Positions 54,257 to 61,683 of a stretch of DNA of 61,683 nucleotides are shown here, in pieces (within the stretch, counting starts at the first letter, position 1; each line of letters opens with the position of its first letter). The notes beneath the pieces are model-generated. The model did not search any database, was not told the DNA's origin, and saw only the letters and a list, made by a program, of their open reading frames with translations. The position numbers and the translations under genes are program-made. Origin of the DNA: Sphingomonadaceae bacterium (lineage in GTDB: Bacteria; Pseudomonadota; Alphaproteobacteria; Sphingomonadales; Sphingomonadaceae); contig JANYEY010000106.1 in assembly GCA_025359685.1 (NCBI GenBank), positions 1 to 61,683 of the forward strand, given 5' to 3'.

Positions 54257-56035
54257 GTGACCTCACCCGCCATCCTCGACACGCTTCACGCCACCTTTGG
54301 GTTCAGCGCCTTTCGCGGCGTGCAAGATCAGGTGGTCGAGCGCGTGCTGGCGGGCAAGTCGACCCTGGCGGTGATGCCAACCGGCGCGGGCAAGTCGCTG
54401 ACTTACCAGCTTCCGGCCGTGGCGCTGGAAGGCACCTGCGTGGTCGTGTCGCCGCTGATCGCGCTGATGCACGACCAGCTGCGCAGCGCCGCCGCCAACG
54501 GCATCCGCGCTGCAAGCTTGACCAGCGCTGACAGTGAAGAGGCGCGCGAAGCCACGATCGACGCCTTCCGCGCGGGCGAGCTCGACTTGCTTTACGTCGC
54601 GCCCGAACGCGCCAGCCAGTCGCACTTTCGCGAATTGCTGAGCAAGGCGCAGATCAACCTGTTTGCCATCGACGAAGCACACTGCGTCTCGGAATGGGGC
54701 CACGACTTCCGTCCCGACTATCGCCTGCTGCACCCGCTGCTCGATCAGTTTCCGGCGGTGCCGCGCCTGGCGTTGACGGCCACGGCAGACGCGCACACCC
54801 GCGCCGATATCCTTGCGCAGTTGGGCATTCCCGATGATGGCCTGATCGTCGCCGGGTTCGACCGGCCCAATATTCGCTACGTGGTTCGTCACCGCGAAAA
54901 CCCGGTGCGCCAGATCGCTGCCTTGATGGCGCAGCAGCCGGGGCCGGGGATCGTCTATGCGCCGACCCGCAGGAAGGTCGAGGACATCGCCGAGAAGCTC
55001 GCCGCCGCGACCGGGCGCCCGGTGTTGCCGTACCACGCCGGGCTCGACCCACAGATCCGCAAAGCCAACCAGGCCGCCTTCGTCGCCTCCGAAGATATGG
55101 TGATCGTCGCCACCGTCGCCTTCGGCATGGGGATCGACAAGCCGGACGTGCGCTTCGTCGCGCATGCCGGGGTGCCGAAATCGATCGAGAGCTATTACCA
55201 GGAAACCGGCCGCGCCGGACGCGACGGGGATGCTTCGATGGCGCTGATGCTTTGGGCAGCGGACGATTTTGCCCGCGCCCGCCAGCGCCTGTCCGAGGTT
55301 GAGGAACACCGCCGCGCCCAGGAACGCGTGCGGCTCGATGCGCTTGCTCTGCTAGTCGAAACCGCCGGGTGCCGCCGTGCGCTGCTGCTCCGCCATTTCG
55401 GCGAAGACCCTTCCCAGCACTGCGGCAACTGTGACAATTGCCTTGAGGCACCGGGCGTGGTCGATGCGACGCAGCTGGCGCAAAAGTTGCTCTCAGCGGC
55501 TTACCGCACCGGCCAGGCATTCGGCTTCGGCCACCTTGAGAAGGTGCTGACCGGACAGGGTGATGAGCGGATCAGCCAGCGCGGGCACGATCAGCTCAGC
55601 GTGTTCGGAATCGTCGGGGCGGAGGAAGCGCACCTGCTGCGCCCGCTTGCCCGGGCCTTGCAGGCGCGCGGCTCGTTGGTCCCGACAGAACATGGCGGCT
55701 TGGCGCTGGGCGGCGATGCGCGCGATATCCTCAAAGGCGACATTCCGGTGCTGATCGCGCTAGCCGCTAAGCCCGAAAGACGGACCCGCAAGAACGCCAG
55801 CGGCGCGGCCAACCCGCTCGGCGATCCGCTGTTCGATGCCTTGCGCGAACTGCGCCGCGAGATCGCCCAGACTGCGGGCGTCCCGCCTTACGTGGTGTTC
55901 CACGATTCGACGCTGCGCGAGATGACCGCGCTCCGCCCCGCGACTCTTGGCGCGCTGGGCGAGATCACCGGCGTTGGAACCCGCAAGCTTGAGGCACACG
56001 GCGAAGCGTTTCTGGCGGTAATCCGCCAACTCTAA
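54257..56035 (+). CDS. recQ: ATP-dependent DNA helicase RecQ
   Basis: A 592-residue 3'-5' helicase. SF2 motifs: MPTGAGKSLTYQLP (Walker A), VVSPLIALMHDQ, IDEAHCVSEWGHDFRPDY (DEAH), LTATAD, IVYAPTRRKVE, ATVAFGMGIDKPDVRFV and YYQETGRAGRDG. The RecQ-CT zinc motif (CRRALLLRHFGE, CGNCDNC) follows near 375-400, with an RQC winged helix. A C-terminal HRDC domain (PLFDALRELRREIAQTAG, YVVFHDSTLREM) ends the protein. The start is GTG 54257. It acts in recombination and fork repair. Confidence 0.95.
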   Translation: MTSPAILDTLHATFGFSAFRGVQDQVVERVLAGKSTLAVMPTGAGKSLTYQLPAVALEGTCVVVSPLIALMHDQLRSAAANGIRAASLTSADSEEAREATIDAFRAGELDLLYVAPERASQSHFRELLSKAQINLFAIDEAHCVSEWGHDFRPDYRLLHPLLDQFPAVPRLALTATADAHTRADILAQLGIPDDGLIVAGFDRPNIRYVVRHRENPVRQIAALMAQQPGPGIVYAPTRRKVEDIAEKLAAATGRPVLPYHAGLDPQIRKANQAAFVASEDMVIVATVAFGMGIDKPDVRFVAHAGVPKSIESYYQETGRAGRDGDASMALMLWAADDFARARQRLSEVEEHRRAQERVRLDALALLVETAGCRRALLLRHFGEDPSQHCGNCDNCLEAPGVVDATQLAQKLLSAAYRTGQAFGFGHLEKVLTGQGDERISQRGHDQLSVFGIVGAEEAHLLRPLARALQARGSLVPTEHGGLALGGDARDILKGDIPVLIALAAKPERRTRKNASGAANPLGDPLFDALRELRREIAQTAGVPPYVVFHDSTLREMTALRPATLGALGEITGVGTRKLEAHGEAFLAVIRQL

Positions 56036-56059
56036 GGCCATTGACGCGGCCCCTGAATT

Positions 56060-56077
56060 TGATATTAATATGATATC
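56060..56077. promoter_or_regulatory. TGATAT direct repeats / GATAT inverted repeat upstream of the SPFH operon
   Basis: TGATAT occurs at 56060-56065 and 56071-56076, an 11-bp period. The same bases also form GATAT-N7-ATATC. The AT-rich patch lies 20-37 bp before the ATG of the SPFH gene, where a promoter is expected. A ribbon-helix-helix protein is encoded in the same operon, and such proteins bind tandem sites one helical turn apart. Confidence 0.6.
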
Positions 56078-56096
56078 AGATTTAAGGGGAATTCAA

Positions 56097-57005
56097 ATGT
56101 CCGATTCGCATCACGTGATGACGTCCAGCCAGGAACGTAGTGCCTGGAGCACCAGCGGCTACCTCATTTTCGGGGTCTTCCTGGCGCTGCTTGCGCTGAC
56201 TATCTGGCGGATCATTGCCTTTGCCGGCAGCCAGCCTGAAGATAGCCAGATCTTTGGTTTCGTGGTCAGCACCGGGCTCAGCGCAGTCGCGCTGGTGGTC
56301 CTGGCCTCGGGCTTTTACATGATCCAGCCCAACCAGGCCGCGGCGATCACGCTGTTCGGTTCGTACCGCGGCTCTGATCGCAGCACCGGGCTGCGCTGGG
56401 TCTGGCCGTGGATGGGCAAGACCAAGATTTCGGTGCGCGCCAACAACCTCATTTCGGACCGAATCAAGGTCAACGATCTGCGCGGCAACCCGATCGAAAT
56501 GGCCGCGCAAGTGGTGTGGCGCGTGGTCGATACCGCGCAGGCGCTGTACGACGTCGACGATTACAAGTCGTTCGTGATGGTCCAGATCGAAGCCGCCGTG
56601 CGCACGATCGGCTCGCGTTATCCCTACGACGATTTCACCCACGCCGAGGTTACCCTGCGCGGCAATCACGACGAGGTCGGGGTTGAACTGCGCAAGGAAT
56701 TGATCGCGCGGCTTAAGCTGGCCGGGATTTCGGTCGACGAATGCGGGTTCACCCATCTGGCCTATGCGCAGGAGATTGCCGGGGCGATGCTCCGCCGCCA
56801 GCAGGCCGAAGCCGTGGTCGCCGCGCGCAAGACGCTGGTCGAAGGCGCGGTCGGGATGGTCGAGATGGCGCTCGGGATGCTCAGCGAGAAGAACGTCGTC
56901 CACCTCGATGACGAGCGCAAGGCGGCGATGGTCAGCAACCTGATGGTGGTGCTGTGCGGCGAACGCGATACCCAGCCGGTGGTCAACGCCGGGTCGCTCT
57001 ACTAG
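56097..57005 (+). CDS. SPFH/Band 7 (stomatin-like) membrane protein
   Basis: A 302-residue protein starting at ATG 56097 after AAGGGGA. Two N-terminal helices ([20 protein letters not shown] and [20 protein letters not shown]) are followed by an SPFH domain: [55 protein letters not shown] and the coiled-coil [42 protein letters not shown] proteins form membrane scaffolds. This one has the tail [20 protein letters not shown] typical of bacterial slipin relatives near RHH genes. It is the first gene of a three-gene cluster with an RHH protein and a small membrane protein. Confidence 0.9.
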   Translation: MSDSHHVMTSSQERSAWSTSGYLIFGVFLALLALTIWRIIAFAGSQPEDSQIFGFVVSTGLSAVALVVLASGFYMIQPNQAAAITLFGSYRGSDRSTGLRWVWPWMGKTKISVRANNLISDRIKVNDLRGNPIEMAAQVVWRVVDTAQALYDVDDYKSFVMVQIEAAVRTIGSRYPYDDFTHAEVTLRGNHDEVGVELRKELIARLKLAGISVDECGFTHLAYAQEIAGAMLRRQQAEAVVAARKTLVEGAVGMVEMALGMLSEKNVVHLDDERKAAMVSNLMVVLCGERDTQPVVNAGSLY

Positions 57006-57023
57006 CATTCGAGCGCACGGTCC

Positions 57024-57233
57024 GTGGCTCCTCCAGGCAAAAAATCGTTCCCCCTCCGGCTCGATCCGGCGCTTTACACCGCGCTGGAACGGGCGGCGGC
57101 GGGCGATTTCCGCTCGGTCAATGCCCAGGTCGAAGTGCTGCTGCGCGATGCACTGGGGCGGCGCGGCATAAAGGTTACAGCGAGCGAACCCGCTAAGCGC
57201 GGCCGCCCGAAGAAGGAGGACAGCAATGACTGA
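57024..57233 (+). CDS. Ribbon-helix-helix (Arc-like) DNA-binding protein
   Basis: A 69-residue protein from GTG 57024, 18 bp after the SPFH gene. The strand-helix-helix core KKSFPLRLDPALYTALERAA, DFRSVNAQVEVLLRDALGRR is that of Arc/MetJ-type regulators, followed by a basic AT-hook-like tail KRGRPKKED. No toxin gene of a known family adjoins it, so an antitoxin role is not supported. It may autoregulate through the TGATAT repeats. It overlaps the next gene by 8 bp. Confidence 0.85.
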   Translation: MAPPGKKSFPLRLDPALYTALERAAAGDFRSVNAQVEVLLRDALGRRGIKVTASEPAKRGRPKKEDSND

Positions 57234-57480
57234 CCAAATCAACGACGGCGCGTGGTTTCTGCCCAAACGCTATGGCTATGGCTCGGGCTTGCCGATCGCA
57301 TGGCAAGGCTGGGCGATGGTACTGCTCCACGTGGTCGCGATCATCGGCGGCAGCTTGCTGCTGGTCCGCCAACCTGCAGCGATGATCGGCTGGGCCCTGG
57401 TTATCGGGCTCCTGCCCTTGCCGCTTTATGCCAACAAGACCCGCGGCGGTTGGAAGTGGCGCTGGGCGAGCAAAGCCTGA
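57226..57480 (+). CDS. Small membrane protein of the SPFH operon
   Basis: An 84-residue protein with a perfect GGAGG ribosome site inside the end of the RHH gene. The N-terminal segment WFLPKRYGYGSGLPIAWQGW leads into two helices (AMVLLHVVAIIGGSLLLV and MIGWALVIGLLPLPLYA) and a basic, Trp-rich end (NKTRGGWKWRWASKA). No named family is recognised. Its tight coupling implies that it works with the SPFH protein in the membrane. Confidence 0.8.
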   Translation: MTDQINDGAWFLPKRYGYGSGLPIAWQGWAMVLLHVVAIIGGSLLLVRQPAAMIGWALVIGLLPLPLYANKTRGGWKWRWASKA

Positions 57481-57566
57481 AGCAATTGGCGGCGAGCTTG
57501 TCTCTCAGCGGGACGGCACCGACGGAGGCAAAGCCTTCTTAAACAGCCGGTGTTAAATCCGCGGTC

Positions 57567-58511
57567 ATGACCAAGCTTGCCGCCCTTCCGCTCGCCGCGC
57601 TCTCAATCGCGCTCTTCGCATCCGCCAGCAGCGCCCAGAGCGGCGCGGCCTATACTGTGGTCGAAAGCGGGCGGGAGTACAGCCGCCTGCAGGACGCGGT
57701 CAGTGCGATCGGCGGGGGCCGCGGGACGATCCGCGTGGCGAGCGGCGTACATCAGGACTGTGCGGTGCAGACCGCCGGGCAGATTGCCTATGTCGCCGCG
57801 GCAGCGGGCCAAGCGGTGTTCGACGGGGTGACCTGCGAAGGCAAGGCGGCGCTGGTCCTGCGCGGCACCTCCGCGAGCGTGGACGGCCTGGTCTTCACCC
57901 ACATGCGCGTGCCCGATTTCAACGGCGCGGGGATCCGGCTCGAGCACGGCGACCTCACCGTCACCCAGTCATGGTTCCGCGATAGCCAGCAAGGCATCCT
58001 GACCGGACCCGATCCTGACGGCAGCCTCAGCATCGACAAGTCGACCTTCACCCGGCTCGGCACCTGCGAAGGCTCGGGCGGCTGCGCGCATTCGGTCTAT
58101 GTCGGTGACTATGGCGCGGCCAAGGTCACCCGCAGCCGGTTCGAAGCCGGACGCGGCGGGCACTACCTCAAGAGTCGCGCCGCGAAGATCGACGTCGAGG
58201 ATTGCAGCTTCGACGATTCGGCCGGCCATCAGACCAATTACATGATCGATCTGCCCGGCGGCGCCACCGGGCGCATCGCCGGCAACTGGTTCGTCCAAGG
58301 GCCGAGCAAGGAAAACCATTCGGCGTTCATCGCACTCGCCGCCGAGGGCAAGGCCAACAGTTCAGCTGGGCTGGTGATCGAGGACAACGACGCGCGCTTT
58401 GCCCCGAATGTGCCTTGGCCCAGCGTGTTCGTGGCCGACTGGTCAGGCGATCCGATCCAGATCGGGCGCAACAAGCTCGATCCGCGGCTGACGGTGAAGG
58501 AACGGCGCTAG
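57567..58511 (+). CDS. Exported right-handed parallel beta-helix protein
   Basis: A 314-residue secreted protein. The signal peptide is MTKLAALPLAALSIALFASA (ending SSAQ). The repeat coils are visible: YSRLQDAVSAIGGGRGTIRV, LRGTSASVDGLVFTHMRVPD, GAGIRLEHGDLTVTQSWFRD, GSLSIDKSTFTRLGTCEGSG and AKVTRSRFEAGRGGHYLKSR, each about 20-25 residues as in pectate-lyase-like folds. Two Cys pairs could form disulphides. Polysaccharide binding or cleavage is possible, but catalytic residues are not identifiable. Its stop shares CTAG with the convergent ribA. Confidence 0.8.
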   Translation: MTKLAALPLAALSIALFASASSAQSGAAYTVVESGREYSRLQDAVSAIGGGRGTIRVASGVHQDCAVQTAGQIAYVAAAAGQAVFDGVTCEGKAALVLRGTSASVDGLVFTHMRVPDFNGAGIRLEHGDLTVTQSWFRDSQQGILTGPDPDGSLSIDKSTFTRLGTCEGSGGCAHSVYVGDYGAAKVTRSRFEAGRGGHYLKSRAAKIDVEDCSFDDSAGHQTNYMIDLPGGATGRIAGNWFVQGPSKENHSAFIALAAEGKANSSAGLVIEDNDARFAPNVPWPSVFVADWSGDPIQIGRNKLDPRLTVKERR

Positions 58512-59560
58512 GCCAGCAGATGCCCTGAACGGTCGCGCTTGGTATCGAGGTACCGGGCATTGTGCGGGTTGGCGGGGAGCTGATGCTGCACCCGTTCGGT
58601 GACCGTCACCCCGGCGGCCGCAAGCGCATCGACCTTGGTCGGATTGTTAGTCATCAGCCGGATCGGCCCCGCGCCCAGCAGCGTCAGCATCCGCGCCGCC
58701 ACGGCAAAATCGCGCGCCTCATTGGGTAGACCAAGCCGGGTATTGGCATCGACCGTATCGAACCCCTGGTCCTGCAGCTGGTAGGCGCGCAGCTTGTTGA
58801 TCAGGCCGATGCCGCGCCCTTCCTGGCGCAGGTACAGCAGCACGCCGTATCCCCCCTTCGCCGCCTCTTCCGCCATCGCTGCCAGCGCCGCGTCAAGCTG
58901 CGGTCCGCAATCGCACTTGAGGCTGCCGAACACGTCACCAGTCAGGCATTCGGAATGAAGCCGGACCAGCGGAATGTGGTCCGAGCTTTGCCGCCCGATC
59001 ACCAGCGCGACGTGTTCGCGCAGGTCGTCGGCGGAACGGAACGCGATGATTTCGCCGGCTTCGGATGCGCTCACCGGCAGCCATGCGCGTGCCGCAATAC
59101 CAAGCCGCGCAGTATCTTGGTAAGCTGCCAGATCGTCTGGAGAAACCGGCTGGAGCTCACCGGTTGGCACCGAATCGACCAGGAATGCGGGCAGGATCCC
59201 GGCGATGCGGGCCAATTCCATTGCAGCGCGGGCCGCCTGCTGGTCAGCAATCCCCTCAGCGAGGAACGGGCCTTTAAGCGGCCAGGTCAAGTCAAGCGCG
59301 GGATCGGCCAGCGCGCGCGCTGCGGCCAAGTCGAACGGGTCGGCGCCGCGCAGCAGCACCGGCGCTTCGGGCGCGGCGGCATCGCGCTGATTGGCGAGCT
59401 TGAGCGTTGCCGCCCGGGCGCAGGAGATGAGCATGCGCGGCGCGGTGATGCCGGGGCCAAAGCCGGTTTCGGCGGGGAGCAAGTTGAGCCCGCTGACGGA
59501 TATCCCCCAGCCGTGGCGCAGCGCATCGATGGCCAGCGCGGCACGGCGGGCACTGCTCAC
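58508..59560 (-). CDS. ribA: GTP cyclohydrolase II (RibA) with N-terminal extension
   Basis: A 350-residue protein from GTG 59560, whose GTGA overlaps the xth stop. The catalytic domain (about 165-350) has the Zn cysteines in HSECLTGDVFGSLKCDCGPQ, YLRQEGRGIGLINKLRAYQL, and the LGLPNEARDFAVAARML and RLMTNNPTKVDALAA blocks. It opens GTP in the first step of riboflavin synthesis. The 160-residue N-terminal part (GWGISVSGLNLLPAETGFGP, RMLISCARAATLKLAN) is not DHBP synthase (RibB) but a diverged domain seen in sphingomonads. Start and cofactor residues are clear. Confidence 0.92.
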   Translation of the reverse strand: MSSARRAALAIDALRHGWGISVSGLNLLPAETGFGPGITAPRMLISCARAATLKLANQRDAAAPEAPVLLRGADPFDLAAARALADPALDLTWPLKGPFLAEGIADQQAARAAMELARIAGILPAFLVDSVPTGELQPVSPDDLAAYQDTARLGIAARAWLPVSASEAGEIIAFRSADDLREHVALVIGRQSSDHIPLVRLHSECLTGDVFGSLKCDCGPQLDAALAAMAEEAAKGGYGVLLYLRQEGRGIGLINKLRAYQLQDQGFDTVDANTRLGLPNEARDFAVAARMLTLLGAGPIRLMTNNPTKVDALAAAGVTVTERVQHQLPANPHNARYLDTKRDRSGHLLA

Positions 59561-60360
59561 AAAGCAAACTCGGTGATCAGCGGAACGTGGTCCGAACATT
59601 GCTCCCACTGCCGGGTTTCTTCGATCACCCGGTGCGAGACCGATTGCGCGGCCAGTTCGGGCGAGGCCCACATGTGATCGAGCCGCCGTCCGCGGTCCTT
59701 GCCCTGCCAATAGGTGCGGTAGGACCACCACGAATAGTTCCGTTCGGGCGCGGGGATGTGCTTGCGGCCAAGATCAACCCAGCCGTGCGCGTCGGTCAGG
59801 CGCTGCAGCGTCTCGACCTCGTGCGGGGTATGGCTGACGACCTTGAGCAGCGCCTTGTGATCGTAAACATCCGACGGCAGCGGGGCGACGTTGAAGTCAC
59901 CCAGCAACAGCGTCGGCCGGTCAAGGCTATCCGCCCAGCGGGTCATCCGTTCGAGGAAATCGAGCTTTTGGCCGAACTTCGCGTTCGCCGCGCGGTCGGG
60001 CACGTCGCCGCCCGCCGGAATATAGACGTTTTCGATCACCAGCCCCCGAGCACTACCGGCTTCCGGACCAAGTAGCTCCACCCCGACATGCCGAGCCTCG
60101 CCATTGGCCTGCCAATCATGCCGCGAGAATTCACGCAGCGGAATCCGGCTGACCGTGGCGACGCCGTGATAGCCCTTCTGCCCATGCACCGCGCGATAGG
60201 TGTAGCCAAGGTCTTCGAAGGCCTGGTGCGGGAACAGCTCCTCGACGGTCTTGATCTCTTGCAGGCACAGCACGTCGGGTGCCTGCTCGGTCAGGAAGCG
60301 CGCGACCTGCTCCATCCGCAGCCGCACCGAATTGATGTTCCAGGTACCAATCGAAACCAT
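59557..60360 (-). CDS. xth: Exodeoxyribonuclease III (AP endonuclease)
   Basis: A 267-residue EEP-fold nuclease of base excision repair. Motifs: MVSIGTWNINSVRLR, catalytic Glu in VLCLQEIKT near 34, YHGVATVSR, ENVYIPAGGD, LLGDFNVAP, the substrate loop RNYSWWSYRTYWQGKDRGRR with LDHMWAS, and the Asp-His pair in CSDHVPL. Length and order match E. coli XthA. It is followed by ribA with a 4-bp overlap and preceded by an intrinsic terminator, so transcription starts just upstream. Confidence 0.96.
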   Translation of the reverse strand: MVSIGTWNINSVRLRMEQVARFLTEQAPDVLCLQEIKTVEELFPHQAFEDLGYTYRAVHGQKGYHGVATVSRIPLREFSRHDWQANGEARHVGVELLGPEAGSARGLVIENVYIPAGGDVPDRAANAKFGQKLDFLERMTRWADSLDRPTLLLGDFNVAPLPSDVYDHKALLKVVSHTPHEVETLQRLTDAHGWVDLGRKHIPAPERNYSWWSYRTYWQGKDRGRRLDHMWASPELAAQSVSHRVIEETRQWEQCSDHVPLITEFAL

Positions 60361-60408
60361 GGTGGCGCTTTAGGTGCGAAGGTGGCGCACGGCAACCAGA
60401 CAACAAAA

Positions 60409-60441
60409 AACCCTCGGTCCGGGGGCATTGGACCGAGGGTT
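60409..60441 (-). terminator. Rho-independent terminator ahead of xth, for the lolA transcript
   Basis: A perfect 12-bp stem (GGACCGAGGGTT/AACCCTCGGTCC) with a 9-nt loop is followed on the minus strand by six T residues (60410-60405). This is the clearest intrinsic terminator in the window. It would end transcription from lolA before xth. Confidence 0.88.
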
Positions 60442-60646
60442 CCTTTGTGCGTTCGTCACGCTCGACAGAGCAGCCGGTAAGGAGCAAGGGCAACAGGGGG
60501 GAAACCCGCCTCAGACCGCGCTGTCGAAGACCGTTTTAGGCCGATTTGGCTTGCGGGGCCATGAACAATCGCGACAGGCTTGTCGCAAATTGTCGCATCT
60601 CCCGCACAGTCCACGACCAGTTGCCCCGCGCCGTCGATGAACGGCA

Positions 60647-61300
60647 TTACTTCTTCGTCTGCGCTCTGGGGTCGTTGTAGCGGAAGGTGCTGTCGGGCAC
60701 CGCCGCGCCGTACTGCTGATTCGACAGCGTCACGATGGTCCGGGTGTTTTGCGCATCTAGCGTGGCCCAGCTCGCCAGCTCGAGCCCGCCCGGCGCCCCG
60801 GCCTTGCGCACGAAGACCATAGTGATCACGCCGTATTCGGGATGCTTCCGGTCGCGCACTTCGACGCTGACGACCTGCGAACTGCTCAATGGGACCAGCT
60901 TGCCATACTGCATCACGTCGCGGTTGGGATCGAGCAGCGCGCCGAGCGGGCTGTTCTTGATCGGCCAGCGCTGGACCTGCTTCACCCCGTAATCGATGAA
61001 GGTCAGCGCGCTGCCGTCCGAGACGATCAGTATCGGCACGCCCTTTTCATATTGGAAGCGGATCCGGCCCGGGCGCTTCAAGGTGAGGACGCCCTTGATC
61101 CGGTTGCCGCGCGGATCGGCCTGGACGAAATCGGCACGCATCGTGGAGATTGCGCGCAGCGCGGTGATCGCGCTGGAGAGATCGGACTGCGTCTGCGCTG
61201 CGGCGGTAGCGGGAGCGACGAGCGCGGCGGGCATGGCAACAGCCAGCACGGCCGTAGCGGCGGCGCTGAACAAAGGACGGGGCGTAATGGTCATGGTCAT
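60647..61300 (-). CDS. lolA: Outer-membrane lipoprotein carrier protein LolA
   Basis: A 217-residue periplasmic chaperone. ATG 61300 has AGGA 6 nt upstream, and ATG 61294 is also possible. The signal peptide core is PLFSAAATAVLAVAMPAALV (cleavage near ATAAAQT). The LolA fold is seen in LRAISTMRADFVQADPRGNR, GVLTLKRPGRIRFQYEKGVP, ILIVSDGSALTFIDYGVKQV and NSPLGALLDPNRDV. It carries lipoproteins from LolCDE to the outer membrane. The gene is followed by the terminator at 60409-60441. Confidence 0.9.
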   Translation of the reverse strand: MTMTITPRPLFSAAATAVLAVAMPAALVAPATAAAQTQSDLSSAITALRAISTMRADFVQADPRGNRIKGVLTLKRPGRIRFQYEKGVPILIVSDGSALTFIDYGVKQVQRWPIKNSPLGALLDPNRDVMQYGKLVPLSSSQVVSVEVRDRKHPEYGVITMVFVRKAGAPGGLELASWATLDAQNTRTIVTLSNQQYGAAVPDSTFRYNDPRAQTKK

Positions 61301-61370
61301 GGAGGTCCTGCTAACGGGGCGGGCTTTAACTCGCAATGAACCTTGCCGGCGAAGGTTCCCCAACGTGAAA

Positions 61371-61400
61371 CGGCCCGCGTCCCCTGTTGGGAGCGGGCCG
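61371..61400 (-). terminator. Hairpin downstream of rpmG
   Basis: CGGCCCGC (61371-61378) pairs with GCGGGCCG (61393-61400). Inside, TCCC pairs with GGGA, leaving one bulged base. It lies 40 bp after the rpmG stop and 71 bp before the lolA start. The trailing TTTCACGTT on the minus strand is a weak U-tract, so termination is plausible but not certain. Confidence 0.55.
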
Positions 61401-61439
61401 CCTGAAAGCCGTCAGCGGGAGCGAACCCGCCGCCGCAGC

Positions 61440-61607
61440 TTACTTGATCTTGGCTTCCTTGAACTCGACGTGCTTGCGCACCACCGGGTCATACTTGCGG
61501 AAGACCATCTTCTCGGTCGTGTTGCGCGGATTCTTCTTGGTCACATAGAAGAAACCGGTTTCGGCGGTGGAGACCAGCCGGATCTTGACGGTTGCGGGCT
61601 TCGCCAT
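61440..61607 (-). CDS. rpmG: 50S ribosomal protein L33
   Basis: A 55-residue ribosomal protein. Sequence from ATG 61607 reads [40 protein letters not shown] and [15 protein letters not shown], the standard alphaproteobacterial L33. The CxxC zinc pairs of the C+ form are absent, as in most proteobacteria, so this is the zinc-independent (C-) version. AGGA precedes the ATG by 6 nt. It is followed by a hairpin and then lolA. Confidence 0.97.
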   Translation of the reverse strand: MAKPATVKIRLVSTAETGFFYVTKKNPRNTTEKMVFRKYDPVVRKHVEFKEAKIK

Positions 61608-61683
61608 GACGTATCCTGTAGCTTTCCGATTCGGGCCGAGACCCGCAAAAATAGGTGAGGCGGCATGCGCTGCCGCCCCTCAA

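Noticed and set aside
57024..57480. RHH protein plus small membrane protein as a classical toxin-antitoxin pair
   Set aside because: Neither RelE/HicA/MazF-like motifs nor known toxin signatures are visible, and the pair belongs to an operon led by an SPFH gene. Kept only as a hypothesis.

Overview
The window is a GC-rich (roughly 65%) alphaproteobacterial chromosome segment, most likely from the Sphingomonadales (Sphingomonadaceae or Erythrobacteraceae). Supporting content includes GapR/DUF2312 and DUF1244 genes, a fused PabB-PabC enzyme, a split methionine synthase headed by an ArsR-methyltransferase regulator, and a PEP-CTERM-like surface protein with a VPAP motif. Most of it is housekeeping sequence with short intergenic gaps and many 4-bp ATGA or TAGTG gene overlaps. 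No rRNA, tRNA, CRISPR array, integrase or complete insertion sequence was seen.

Layout. 0-10 kb: 5'-truncated aconitase, a membrane protein with an unusual start, a Cu(I) P-type ATPase with a YHS domain, an OmpA-family protein, a Ser/Thr/Gly-rich PEP-CTERM-like protein, and a membrane protein plus XRE regulator behind a 16-bp palindrome. 8-13 kb: the ruvC/ruvA/ruvB resolvasome genes, with a zinc-ribbon membrane protein translationally linked between ruvA and ruvB, then yebC and gapR. 13-21 kb: pyruvate kinase, YggS, a thiamine-phosphate-synthase-like protein, ftsK, a frameshifted DUF805 gene, a Tat-exported aminotransferase and a glycerate-kinase-like P-loop protein. 21-24 kb: a two-component system.

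23.8-26.1 kb is the one clear accessory islet. It has lower GC and holds a Gp37/Gp68-family three-Cys-motif protein and its partner TcmP, the latter split by an apparent 1-nt deletion. A 144-bp inverted-repeat element lies next to it, and a sister copy of that element lies at 13.1 kb.

26-46 kb: Lrp regulator/alanine dehydrogenase, thioesterase, three peptidases (oligopeptidase B, aminopeptidase P, M1 aminopeptidase), an EF-hand protein just upstream of a second two-component system, a tight pabBC-aminotransferase-pseudouridine synthase-arfB operon, and a hydratase/acyl-CoA dehydrogenase/SDR operon that looks like fatty-acyl-CoA or branched-acid degradation. 46-52 kb: methionine operon (ArsR-methyltransferase, metF, split metH) behind a 20-bp AT-rich palindrome. 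52-61.7 kb: membrane protein plus serine hydrolase, recQ, an SPFH protein with a ribbon-helix-helix gene and a small membrane protein behind a TGATAT direct repeat, a beta-helix protein, ribA, xth, lolA and rpmG.

Two cross-cutting patterns deserve attention. Four places show a reading frame broken exactly as by one missing base, so either assembly deletions or real decay must be considered. Four convergent gene pairs share a CTAG tetramer as both stop codons.
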